Assembly: GCF_003579925.1 (NCBI RefSeq)
Contig: NZ_QUAL01000174.1
Location: 1-46,649, forward strand
DNA length: 46,649 bases
From: Jiangella rhizosphaerae
GTDB lineage: Bacteria; Actinomycetota; Actinomycetes; Jiangellales; Jiangellaceae
Reading direction: 5' to 3'
The position numbers were made by a program, and so were the translations under genes. Under the pieces are notes generated by a model, which was given only the letters and a program-made list of their open reading frames with translations, ran no database searches and was not told the origin of the DNA. The stretch's first letter is position 1, and each line of letters opens with the position of its first letter. Positions 33,205 to 41,001 of the stretch are shown piece after piece.

Positions 33205-33232
33205 GACGAACGGCGGCGGGCCGGATACGACA
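33205..33232 (-). promoter_or_regulatory. Candidate ECF42-dependent promoter
   Basis: On the minus strand, TGTCGT (33227-33232) and CGTC (33205-33208) are separated by 18 bp, about 43 nt before the VOC start. ECF42 promoters in Streptomyces are described with TGTCGA at -35 and CGA/TC at -10, so this is a one-mismatch fit and suggests autoregulation. Confidence 0.55.
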
Positions 33233-33297
33233 CCTCGCCGGGTGCAGGACCGGTCACATTTCGGCCGAACCGGCGGCGGGCGACGTGCTGGCCTGCT

Positions 33298-33303
33298 TAC
33301 GGT
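33298..33303 (+). promoter_or_regulatory. -10 box of leaderless promoter for the beta-helix lipoprotein
   Basis: TACGGT ends 6 nt before the GTG at 33310. No clear -35 is seen in the GC-rich sequence upstream. Confidence 0.45.
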
Positions 33304-33309
33304 GCGGCG

Positions 33310-34650
33310 GTGAGACCACGATTGCGCTACTCCGTCCTGCTCGTCCTCGCGGTCGTCGTGGCGGGCTGCTCCGGCGACTCCTCCGACGGCGACTCCGGCG
33401 GCTCGTCGGACGCGAGCCCGTCGGGTGGCGGCGCGGAGCTGGTGCGGGTGCCCGCGGACGCGGCGACGATCACCGAGGCGGTGGCGGCGGTGGCCGAGGG
33501 CGGCATGGTGCTGGTCGACGCCGGGACGTACCCGGAGGCCGTCGTCGTCGACAAGGCCGACGTCACCATCCGGGGCGCGGACCGCAACGCCGTCGTCGTC
33601 GACGGTGAGGGGGAGCGGGCGATCGGGATCCTGGGCATCGCCGACGGCGTGCGGGTGCAGAACCTGACCGCGACCCGGCACACGCTGGCCGGCGTGCTGA
33701 TCTCCGGCGTGCACGACGCGTCCGGGAACGTTCCCGGCGACGGGTACTCCAGCGAGGAGCCGGAGGAGGAACTGCTGCAGCGCTACGAGGTTCGCAACGT
33801 CACGGCGACGAACAACGGCCTCTACGGGATCTACGCCTTCCACTCCCAGCACGGCGCGATCGTCGACAGCTACGCCTCCGGCGGCGCGGACTCGGGTTTC
33901 TACCTGGGCCAGTGCGTGGACTGCGACGCCGTGGTCACGGGCAACGTGGCCGAGCGCAACGCGGTCGGGTTCGAGAACGCCAACGCCTCCGGCGGGGTGC
34001 TGATCACCGGGAACCGGTTCGCGGGGAACCGGGTCGGGCTCACGCTGACGTCGGACTACCAGGAGGCGTTCGTCCCGCAGCGCGACAACGTCGTCGTCGG
34101 GAACGTCATCAGCGACAACGTGCAGCCGGACTCGCCGGCGCAGGCCGAGGGCGGGTTCGGGGTGGGGATCGGTATCGCCGGCGGTCAGCAGAACGTGATC
34201 GAGCGGAACCTGATCGGCGGCAACACCACCGCCGGGACGCTGATCGGCAGCGCCGAGGACGTGCCGTCGCTGGACAACCGGTTCGTCGCCAACCAGTTCA
34301 GCCGGAACCGCGTCGACATCGCCGACATCTCGACCGAGCGGGCGCCGTCGTCGGGGACCTGCCTGGACGGCAACGGGTCCGCCTCGGTGCTGCCGGACGC
34401 GATCGCGGCCGCGGTCTGCCCGGCCGGCACACCGGCGATCTCCGGGGCCGCGCTGACGGACGTGCCGCCGGCGCCGCCGGGGGTGCCGTTCCTGGACGTG
34501 ACGCTGCCGGGGCCGCAGCCGCAGCTCGAGGGCGACCTGAGCGCCGTCCCCGAACCGCTCCCGGGCACGCCCGAGCGACCCGCCATCGACGGCCTGCCGG
34601 TGCCCGATCCCGGCCTGCTCGCGGACCGGTCGGCGCTCAGCCCCGGGTGA
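33310..34650 (+). CDS. Right-handed parallel beta-helix lipoprotein
   Basis: This 446-residue protein has a lipoprotein signal (lipobox VVVAGCSGD, cysteine near residue 18) and then a low-complexity Ser/Gly/Asp linker. A right-handed beta-helix follows, with repeated coils such as ITEAVAAVAEGGMVLVDAGTYPE, VTIRGADRNAVVVDG, VRVQNLTATRHTLAGVLI, VRNVTATNNGLYGIYAF and VTGNVAERNAVGFEN. This is the NosD/CASH or pectate-lyase-like fold used by surface polysaccharide-acting or adhesive proteins. Catalytic residues are not identifiable by eye. The C-terminus is proline-rich and probably disordered. GTG start by leaderless promoter. Its end overlaps the convergent NADH dehydrogenase gene by 14 nt. Specific function unknown. 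Confidence 0.85.
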   Translation: MRPRLRYSVLLVLAVVVAGCSGDSSDGDSGGSSDASPSGGGAELVRVPADAATITEAVAAVAEGGMVLVDAGTYPEAVVVDKADVTIRGADRNAVVVDGEGERAIGILGIADGVRVQNLTATRHTLAGVLISGVHDASGNVPGDGYSSEEPEEELLQRYEVRNVTATNNGLYGIYAFHSQHGAIVDSYASGGADSGFYLGQCVDCDAVVTGNVAERNAVGFENANASGGVLITGNRFAGNRVGLTLTSDYQEAFVPQRDNVVVGNVISDNVQPDSPAQAEGGFGVGIGIAGGQQNVIERNLIGGNTTAGTLIGSAEDVPSLDNRFVANQFSRNRVDIADISTERAPSSGTCLDGNGSASVLPDAIAAAVCPAGTPAISGAALTDVPPAPPGVPFLDVTLPGPQPQLEGDLSAVPEPLPGTPERPAIDGLPVPDPGLLADRSALSPG

Positions 34651-35977
34651 CCTGGCGGTCGCGGTCGCCGAGCGTGGCCGCGATGAACGCGTCGCGCGGG
34701 TGCTGGACCGACAGCAGCGACACGATGTCGCGGCCGTAGAACAGCGCCGCCGTCCAGACGAGGGCCACGCGGACCTTGCGCTCCCACGTCGGCACCGCCA
34801 GCACGTGGTAGCCGCGGTGCATGAGCCAGGCGAGCAGCCCGGTGATGACGATGCGGCGGTACTGGAAGATGCCCTTGCCCAGGCCGAGCGTCGCGACGGT
34901 CCCGAGGCTGTGGTGGACGTACGGCTTCGGCTTGCGGCCGCGCAGGTCGGCGACGATGTTCTTGGCCAGCCGCTTGCCCTGGCGGACGGCGTTCTGCGCG
35001 TTGGGGACGACGTGGCCGCCGGGCACCTTCGAGGCGAGGTCCGGGACGGCGGCGTTGTCGCCGGCCGCCCAGGCGTCCGGGACCGGCGCGTCGTCGGTGC
35101 CGACCCGCAGGTCGGCGCGGACCCGGAACAGGCCCTGCTCGTCCACCGGCAGGTCGGTGTGCCGGGCGACCACGGGGTTGCTCTGGTTGCCGGCGGCCCA
35201 GATCAGCAGGTGGTTGTCGTACTCCGTGCCGTCCGAGAGCACGATGTGCCCGCCCTCGGCCGACACCAGCTTGGTCTCCAGGTGCACGTGCCCGCCGCGC
35301 TTCTCCAGGTGCCGGACGACCCAGCGCCCCGGCTCGTCGGTCACCTCCGGGAGGATGCGGTCGCGCACCTCGACCAGGTGGAAGGCGAGGTCGTCGGCGC
35401 TGAGCTCCGGGTAGTGCTTCAGCAGCGCGGTGGCCAGCGACAGCAGCTCGCCGAACCCCTCGACGCCGGTGAAGCCGCCGCCCACCACCGTCACCGTCAG
35501 CAGCTTGCGCCGCTCCGGCCCCGGCGGCAGCGTCGCGGCCCGCTCGAACGCCGTCAGCAGGCGGTCGCGGATGGCCACCGCCTCCTCGACGTGCTTGAGG
35601 CCGATCGCCTCGTCGGCGACGCCCGGGATCGGGAACGTCCGGGTCACCGCGCCCGCGGTCACGACGATGACGTCATAGTGGAGCTCGCGCTCCGGCCCCG
35701 CGGCCAGCCGGAGCGTCGCCGTCCGGTGCGCGTGGTCGATGGTGACGATCGTGCCCGCGACGAGGCGGGTGCGGCGCAGATGCCGCCGCAGCGACACCGC
35801 GACGTGCCGGGCCTCGACCGAGCCGGCCGTCACCTCCGGAAGGAACGGCTGGTACGTCATGTACGGCCGCGGGTCGACGAGCGTCACCTCCGCCTCGTCC
35901 CGGCGGAGCTTCTTCTCCAGCCGCCACGCGGTGTAGAAGCCCGCGTACCCGCCGCCCACGATCAGGATCCTGCGCAT
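34637..35977 (-). CDS. ndh: Type II NADH dehydrogenase (NDH-2)
   Basis: This 446-residue peripheral membrane flavoprotein should transfer electrons from NADH to quinone without proton pumping. The FAD motif IVGGGYAGFYTA is at residues 5-16, PYMTYQPFLPEVTAG is the NDH-2 active-region loop, the NAD motif is VVGGGFTGVE near residue 165, and AWAAGDNAAVPD is the second FAD block near 310. The C-terminal hydrophobic and basic region (FQYRRIVITGLLAWLMHRG) would attach it to the membrane. The ATG at 35977 has GAGGAGG six bases upstream. It lies downstream of the LacI gene on the same strand but has its own 89-nt upstream gap, so it is probably separately expressed. Confidence 0.9.
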   Translation of the reverse strand: MRRILIVGGGYAGFYTAWRLEKKLRRDEAEVTLVDPRPYMTYQPFLPEVTAGSVEARHVAVSLRRHLRRTRLVAGTIVTIDHAHRTATLRLAAGPERELHYDVIVVTAGAVTRTFPIPGVADEAIGLKHVEEAVAIRDRLLTAFERAATLPPGPERRKLLTVTVVGGGFTGVEGFGELLSLATALLKHYPELSADDLAFHLVEVRDRILPEVTDEPGRWVVRHLEKRGGHVHLETKLVSAEGGHIVLSDGTEYDNHLLIWAAGNQSNPVVARHTDLPVDEQGLFRVRADLRVGTDDAPVPDAWAAGDNAAVPDLASKVPGGHVVPNAQNAVRQGKRLAKNIVADLRGRKPKPYVHHSLGTVATLGLGKGIFQYRRIVITGLLAWLMHRGYHVLAVPTWERKVRVALVWTAALFYGRDIVSLLSVQHPRDAFIAATLGDRDRQVTRG

Positions 35978-36030
35978 TCGCTGCCTCCTCGTGCTCACAC
36001 CCTGACGACGGCACGGCGGCCGGTTTCGTG

Positions 36031-36059
36031 ACACGTGTGGACCCCGGTGTGACCACCGG
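36031..36059. promoter_or_regulatory. Palindromes between the LacI and ndh genes
   Basis: CCGGTG-TGAC-CACCGG (36044-36059) is a perfect inverted repeat 7 nt after the LacI stop, and ACACGTGT (36031-36038) is an 8-bp palindrome beside it. The first may end the long CoA operon; either could be a regulator site for ndh. Confidence 0.4.
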
Positions 36060-36066
36060 AACAGCG

Positions 36067-37110
36067 TCAGCGCGGCGGGGCGGCGGAGGTGCGGACGACC
36101 AGCTCGGCGGGCCGGGTGACGAGGATGGGGTCGGCGTCGGCATCGGCGGGGGCGAGCATGCGCTTGAGCAGCAGCTCAGTCGCTTGCTCACCGACCCGGA
36201 CGGCGTCGCTGTCGATGGTGGTGAGGCCGATGCCGGGCAGCTGGCCGACGGCGACGTTGTCGAAGCCGACGATCGACACGTCGTCGGGGACGCGCAGGCC
36301 GAGGTCGGCGCAGGCCATGAGGCCGCCGAGCGCCATGGTGTCGCTGGCGAAGAAGACTCCGGTCGGCGGCTCGGCGACGTCGAGGAGGCGGTGGGCGGCG
36401 GCCCGGCCGCCGTCGATGGTCGAGGCGGCGACCTCGACCGGCAGGCCCGACCCGTCGCCGCCGAGGTCGGCGGTCTCCAGCTCGAAGCCGCGTCGGCGGT
36501 CGGCGAACGGCTTCACCGTCGCCTCGCCGGCCACGTGCGCCAGCCGCCGGTGGCCGAGCTCGCGCAGGTGCCGCGTCGCCGCCCGCCCGCCGGCCAGGCT
36601 GTCGACGACGACGGTGTCGGCGACCAGCTCCGGAAGGTCGCGGCTGGCGAGCACGATCTGGATGCCGCGCCGGCGCAGGTAGTCGATGTGGTCGCTCTCG
36701 GACCGCACGGCCACCAGCACGACGCCGTCGACGCGGCGGTGCGCCATGGAGCGGATGATGTCCAGCTCGCGGTCGGGGTCGTCGCCGGAGCTGCCGAGCA
36801 CCAGCGTGTAGCCGGCCGCCTCGGCCGCGGCCTGGATGCTGGCGACGAGGTCGGGGTAGAACTGGCTGCGGATGTCGGCGACCACCAGCCCGATGGTCGA
36901 CGTCGCGCTGCGCGACAGGCCGCGGGCCAGCGGGCTGGGCTGGAAGTCCAGCTCCTGGATCGCGGCCCGGATCCGCTCCCGGGTCGACGCCGCCATCGCG
37001 TAGCCGTGCGCGCGGTTGAGGTACTTGGAGACGGTGGCCTTCGTGACGCCCGCGCGGTCGGCGACGTCCTTGATCGTCGGCCGCCGCGGGTGGCTGTTCT
37101 CCGGCTCCAT
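36067..37110 (-). CDS. LacI family transcriptional regulator
   Basis: This 347-residue repressor has the LacI helix-turn-helix (TIKDVADRAGVTKATVSKYLN, about residues 12-32) and hinge helix (SPLARGLSRSATSTIGLVV). The periplasmic-binding-protein-like effector domain carries FYPDLVASIQ, DGVVLVAVRSE, GRRAATRHLRELGHRRLAHVAG-like and SIVGFDNVAVGQL blocks. It is the last gene of the ABC/acyl-CoA operon and most likely represses that operon through the tandem GGAAACCGGT-type operators at 46235-46271. The ATG at 37110 is taken; a GTG three codons earlier also directly abuts the CoA-transferase stop. Effector unknown, presumably the imported compound or its CoA ester. Confidence 0.92.
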   Translation of the reverse strand: MEPENSHPRRPTIKDVADRAGVTKATVSKYLNRAHGYAMAASTRERIRAAIQELDFQPSPLARGLSRSATSTIGLVVADIRSQFYPDLVASIQAAAEAAGYTLVLGSSGDDPDRELDIIRSMAHRRVDGVVLVAVRSESDHIDYLRRRGIQIVLASRDLPELVADTVVVDSLAGGRAATRHLRELGHRRLAHVAGEATVKPFADRRRGFELETADLGGDGSGLPVEVAASTIDGGRAAAHRLLDVAEPPTGVFFASDTMALGGLMACADLGLRVPDDVSIVGFDNVAVGQLPGIGLTTIDSDAVRVGEQATELLLKRMLAPADADADPILVTRPAELVVRTSAAPPR

Positions 37111-37119
37111 CGTCTGCAC

Positions 37120-38652
37120 CTACTGAAAATACTCGGGCTCCATGGTCTTCACGGTCTCGACGAGCACGTCGAACGGGATCAGGTCGAGAACGTCGCGCCG
37201 CACGTCGACGCCGGGGGCCACCTCGAGCAGCCGCAGCCCGTCCGCGGTGAGGTCGAACACGGCCCGCTCGGTGACGTAGCGGACCCGCTGCCCGCGGGCC
37301 ACGGACTCGCGCGCGCTGAACGTCACCTGGGTGACGGCGGGGACGAACTTCGGGTGCTCGCCCTCGGTGACGACGCGCAGCTCGCCGCCGCCGACCCGGA
37401 CGTCGAGGCCGCCCGCGGTGAACGTCCCGCAGAACACGACGGTGCGCGCGTTCTGGCTGATGTCGACGAACCCGCCGGTGCCCACGACCCGCGAGCCGAA
37501 CTTCGACACGTTGACGTTCCCCGCGGCGTCCACCTGGGCGAACCCGAGGAATGCGATGTCGAGGCCGCCGCCGTCGTAGAAGTCGAACTGGGCCGGCTGG
37601 TCGAGGATCGCTTCGGGGTTGGTGGCGACGCCGAAGATCACCCCGCGGGCCGGGATGCCGCCGACGGCGCCCTGCTCGATCGTCGTCGTGAACTCGTCCA
37701 GCCGGTCCTCCTCGGCGGCCACCGACGCGATGCCGTCGGCGATGCCGACGCCGAGGTTGACGACGTCGCCGGGCTCGATCTCGGACAGCGCCCGCCGCGC
37801 CACCACCTTCCGCGCGTCGAGCGGGAACGGCGGCAGCGTCGACGCGGCGGCGCGCAGCTCGCCGGAGAACGCCGGGTTGTACTCGTGCGTCACCACCTGC
37901 TTCTGCGCCGGGTGGTGCACGACGACGTCGACGCAGATGCCGGGGACGGCGACCAGCCGCGGGTCCAGCGTCCCGGCCTTGGCGACGTTCTTCACCTGGG
38001 CGATGACGAGGCCGCCGCGGTTGCGGGTGGCCTGCGCGATGGCCAGCATCTCCAGCCGGGCGCCCTCCTGCTCGAAGGAGAGGTTGCCGCGCTCGTCGGC
38101 GGTGGTGCCGCGGATGAAGCAGACGTCGAGGTCGAACGCCGGGTAGAACAGCCACTCCCGACCGGCCAGCTCGACCACCTCGACGCGGGTCTGCGGGCTG
38201 ACATCGTTGAGCCGGCCGGCCTCGACCCGCGGGTCGCAGAACGTGCCGAGCCCGACGTGCGTGACGACGCCCGGCCGGCCGGCCGCGATCTCGCGGAACA
38301 GCTGACTCATCACGCCCTGCGGGAAGTTGTACGCCTCGAACTCGCCGGCGACGGCCATCGCGCTCATCGCCGGCGCCATGCCCCAGTTGCCGGCGACGAC
38401 CGACCGCACCAGCCCGCGCTGGGCGAGGTGGTCCATGCCGCCGCCCCGGCGGTCGCCGATGCCGGTGGTGTGCACGAGGTGCAGGCCGCGCGGCGACCCG
38501 GTCTCGCGGAACCGCCGGCCCAGCGCCGCGAGCAGCGCGTCCGGCTCGAGCAGCCCGCCGCCGGAGCCGCCGACGGCCAGCGTCTGCCCGTCCTGGACGA
38601 GGTCGGCGGCGGCCTCCGCGGACAGGAACCGGGGACGTCCCCGTCTGCTCAC
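37120..38652 (-). CDS. Family I CoA-transferase (YdiF/propionate CoA-transferase-like)
   Basis: This 510-residue protein fuses the alpha and beta halves of a family I CoA-transferase. The N-terminal half has VQDGQTLAVGGSGGG and HTTGIGDRRGGGMDH; the C-terminal half has E326 in TIEQGAVGG, the glutamate that forms the glutamyl-CoA thioester (E333 in E. coli YdiF). Enzymes of this type swap CoA between short acids such as acetate, propionate and acetoacetate. In this operon it may release the final oxo-acid or recycle CoA. The GTG start overlaps the SDR stop by 4 nt (GTGA). Confidence 0.92.
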   Translation of the reverse strand: MSRRGRPRFLSAEAAADLVQDGQTLAVGGSGGGLLEPDALLAALGRRFRETGSPRGLHLVHTTGIGDRRGGGMDHLAQRGLVRSVVAGNWGMAPAMSAMAVAGEFEAYNFPQGVMSQLFREIAAGRPGVVTHVGLGTFCDPRVEAGRLNDVSPQTRVEVVELAGREWLFYPAFDLDVCFIRGTTADERGNLSFEQEGARLEMLAIAQATRNRGGLVIAQVKNVAKAGTLDPRLVAVPGICVDVVVHHPAQKQVVTHEYNPAFSGELRAAASTLPPFPLDARKVVARRALSEIEPGDVVNLGVGIADGIASVAAEEDRLDEFTTTIEQGAVGGIPARGVIFGVATNPEAILDQPAQFDFYDGGGLDIAFLGFAQVDAAGNVNVSKFGSRVVGTGGFVDISQNARTVVFCGTFTAGGLDVRVGGGELRVVTEGEHPKFVPAVTQVTFSARESVARGQRVRYVTERAVFDLTADGLRLLEVAPGVDVRRDVLDLIPFDVLVETVKTMEPEYFQ

Positions 38653-39404
38653 GCCATCACCCCGCCGCCGTTGAGGTGCAGCGTCTGCCCGTGCAGCAGC
38701 TCCGCGCCGGGCCCGGCCAGGAACACCACGGCCGGCCCCACCTCGTCGGGCGTCCCGAGCCGGCCGGTGATGGAGTCGCGGGTGCGCGCGTGCACCCACT
38801 CAGGCGTGGCGTACGGCCGCACCATGGGGGTGTCGATGGGGCCGGGCGCGATCGCGTTGACGCGCACTCGGGGGCCGACCTCGCGGGCCAGCGCCTTGGT
38901 GAAGCCGAGCACGCCGGCCTTCGCGGTGGCGTACGCGACGTAGTCGACGGCGCCCTTGAAGGCCAGCTGCGACGACACGTTGACGATGCGCCCGTGCGCC
39001 TGGAGCATGCCGGGCAGCACGTGCCGCGTGACGACGAAGACGCCGTCGAGGTCGACGCTCAGCGTGCGCCGCCAGTCGGCCAGCTCGGAGTCGACGATGC
39101 GCACCGGCTCCATGAACCCGGCGTTGTTGACGAGGACCGTGATGGTCCCCAGCTCCTGCGCCACGACGGCGACGGCGTTCGCCACCTCGTCCCACGACGT
39201 GACGTCGGCCGCGACCGTCGTCGTCCGCACTCCGTGGGCCGCGGACAGCTCGCCGGCCAGCGCCGCCGCGGCGTCCGGCTCGTCCAGGTGGTGCACGGCG
39301 ACGTCGGCGCCGGCTCGGGCGAGGTCACGGCAGATCGCGGCGCCCAGCGCGCCGGTCGCGCCCGTCACCAGCGCGACCTCGCCGGCCAGCGGCTGCCCCG
39401 TCAT
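38649..39404 (-). CDS. SDR family oxidoreductase (FabG-like)
   Basis: This 251-residue short-chain dehydrogenase has the NAD(P) motif TGATGALG at residues 15-22, a DVTSW acidic position, NNAG near 92, the catalytic serine in NVSS and the YxxxK pair in YATAK near 158. It ends in LHGQTLHLNGGGVMA, typical of FabG-like enzymes. In this operon it would oxidise a 3-hydroxyacyl-CoA made by the MaoC or ECH hydratase. Its start overlaps the acyl-CoA dehydrogenase stop by 4 nt. Confidence 0.93.
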   Translation of the reverse strand: MTGQPLAGEVALVTGATGALGAAICRDLARAGADVAVHHLDEPDAAAALAGELSAAHGVRTTTVAADVTSWDEVANAVAVVAQELGTITVLVNNAGFMEPVRIVDSELADWRRTLSVDLDGVFVVTRHVLPGMLQAHGRIVNVSSQLAFKGAVDYVAYATAKAGVLGFTKALAREVGPRVRVNAIAPGPIDTPMVRPYATPEWVHARTRDSITGRLGTPDEVGPAVVFLAGPGAELLHGQTLHLNGGGVMA

Positions 39405-40567
39405 GCGATGACCTCCTGGTAGGCGTCCTCGTCGAGGAAGGCCGTCAACGGCTCGCCGCGGGCCAGCATCCGCAGTGCTCGCCGGCCGAGCATCGTCTCG
39501 TGGATCTCGCTGGTGCCGTCGAAGATCTGCGTCACCTTGGCGTCGCGATGCATGCGGTTGACGTCCTCGTCGGCGACGACGCCCAGCGCGCCGTGGATCT
39601 GCATGGCCTCGTCGGTGTGCCGGCGCGCGGCGTCGGAGGCGAACATCTTCGCCATCGACACGACGTCCTGGTCGCCGCCGCCACCACGCGCGAACGACTC
39701 GGCGGCGCGGCGGGTCAGCTCGCGGGCGGCGCGGTAGTCGGCGGCCATCCGGCCGAGCTTGCGCTGGATGGTCTGGAGCTCGCCGATCGGCCGGCCGAAC
39801 GCCTGCCGCGCGTTGGCGCGTGCGAGGCTGGCCAGCAGCGCACCGCGCAGCAGCCCGCAGGCGTAGGCGGCGGCGTCGATGCGGGCCATGTTGAGGCCGT
39901 CCATCATCCCGGCGAACCCCTCGACGTCGAGCCGGTCGCCGCGCGGCACCCGGACGCCGTCGAACAGCAGCTCGCCGTTGGGCATGCCGCGGAACCCGGA
40001 CAGCCGCGGCCCGGGCCGCCCGGAGGCGCCGGGGGAGGCCATGTCGACGACCAGCGCGACCATCGGCGCGTCGCGCTCGGTGCTGCCGACCTTGGCCAGC
40101 ACGATCGCGACGTGCGCGACCGGCGCGAAGCCGACCCAGCACTTGTGCCCGGTGAGCAGGTAGTCGTCACCGTCGGGCACGGCGACGGTGGTCAGCGCGC
40201 GGATGTCGGTGCCGGCCTCGGGCTCGGTGATGGCGAACGACCCGTAGGTCTGCGCGGCCAGCGTCGACGCCACCCAGCGCTGCTTCAGGTGTGCCGGCGC
40301 GTACTTGGCCAGCAGGTACGCCGACAGCCGCGCCCCCGCGATGCCCAGCGCCACCGCCGGGCTGTGCGCCGAGATGCGCTCGGTCACCTCGCGGGCGAGG
40401 TCCATCCGGGTCACGTCCAGCCCGCCGGCGTCGTCGTGCACGATGCCCTGCAGCCCGAGCGTCGCGGCGTCGGTGAGCAGGTCGGGGAAGAAGCCGGCGT
40501 CGGCGTCGATGGCGCGGGCCGCCGGCGCGACCCGGGTGCGGATGAAGTGGTCGACCTCGCCCAGCAT
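39401..40567 (-). CDS. Acyl-CoA dehydrogenase with Asp in place of the usual catalytic Glu
   Basis: This 388-residue flavoprotein has the acyl-CoA dehydrogenase blocks: FAITEPEAGTDI near residue 115 (FAD contact), RQAFGRPIGELQTIQRKL and QIHGALGVVADEDVNRMHRD. The C-terminal QIFDGTSEIHE carries D350 where medium- and short-chain enzymes have the catalytic glutamate (YEGT). No replacement glutamate of the isovaleryl-CoA type is evident in the DGLNMARI helix. It should make an alpha,beta double bond, or reduce one as in the CaiA-type reaction. The ATG shares one base with the MaoC stop (TGATG). Usual length for the family. Confidence 0.9.
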   Translation of the reverse strand: MLGEVDHFIRTRVAPAARAIDADAGFFPDLLTDAATLGLQGIVHDDAGGLDVTRMDLAREVTERISAHSPAVALGIAGARLSAYLLAKYAPAHLKQRWVASTLAAQTYGSFAITEPEAGTDIRALTTVAVPDGDDYLLTGHKCWVGFAPVAHVAIVLAKVGSTERDAPMVALVVDMASPGASGRPGPRLSGFRGMPNGELLFDGVRVPRGDRLDVEGFAGMMDGLNMARIDAAAYACGLLRGALLASLARANARQAFGRPIGELQTIQRKLGRMAADYRAARELTRRAAESFARGGGGDQDVVSMAKMFASDAARRHTDEAMQIHGALGVVADEDVNRMHRDAKVTQIFDGTSEIHETMLGRRALRMLARGEPLTAFLDEDAYQEVIA

Positions 40568-41001
40568 CACGCGTCTCCCTCCGGTGGGTAGCAGTAGAGG
40601 ACGTGGGTCCCGACGAGGCACCGCTCGCCGTCCTGGGTGGTCGCGGTCATGGCCGCGAACGCCTTGCGGGCGGCGGGGTCGAGCCGCTCGACCACGTAGT
40701 CGACGGTGACGGTGTCGCCGAGATAGACCGGGCGCAGGAACCGGACGCGGTCGTAGCCGTACGAGACGGCCGTCACGCCGTGCGCGTCGCACAGGCGGGC
40801 GGCCGCCGTCGACGTCAGACCCAGCGTCAGCACGCCGTGCGCGATGCGGCGGCCCTGCGGTCGCGCGCGCATGTACTCGTCGTCGACGTGCTGCGGCGCG
40901 AAGTCGCCGGTGATGCCGGCGAACAGGCCCACGTCTGACTCCGTGACGGTCTTGCGGAACACGCTGTGCGCACCGACGGGCGGCAACCAGGCCGTCGTCA
41001 T
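40567..41001 (-). CDS. MaoC-like (R)-specific enoyl-CoA hydratase
   Basis: This 144-residue hot-dog-fold protein has the MaoC motif VTESDVGLFAGITGDFAPQHVDDEYM, in which the aspartate of GD and the histidine of QH form the catalytic pair. IAHGVLTLGLTS follows. Enzymes of this group hydrate trans-enoyl-CoA to (R)-3-hydroxyacyl-CoA. The presence of both this and a crotonase-type hydratase in one operon suggests two hydration steps or opposite stereochemistry. Its start overlaps the CaiB stop by 4 nt. Confidence 0.9.
   Translation of the reverse strand: MTTAWLPPVGAHSVFRKTVTESDVGLFAGITGDFAPQHVDDEYMRARPQGRRIAHGVLTLGLTSTAAARLCDAHGVTAVSYGYDRVRFLRPVYLGDTVTVDYVVERLDPAARKAFAAMTATTQDGERCLVGTHVLYCYPPEGDA

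Noticed and set aside
36028-38943. A 971-codon plus-strand open frame opposite the LacI and CoA-transferase genes
   Set aside because: It is the antisense shadow of two clear genes. The translation is low-complexity Arg/Gly/Asp-rich sequence with no domain, a normal by-product of extreme GC bias.
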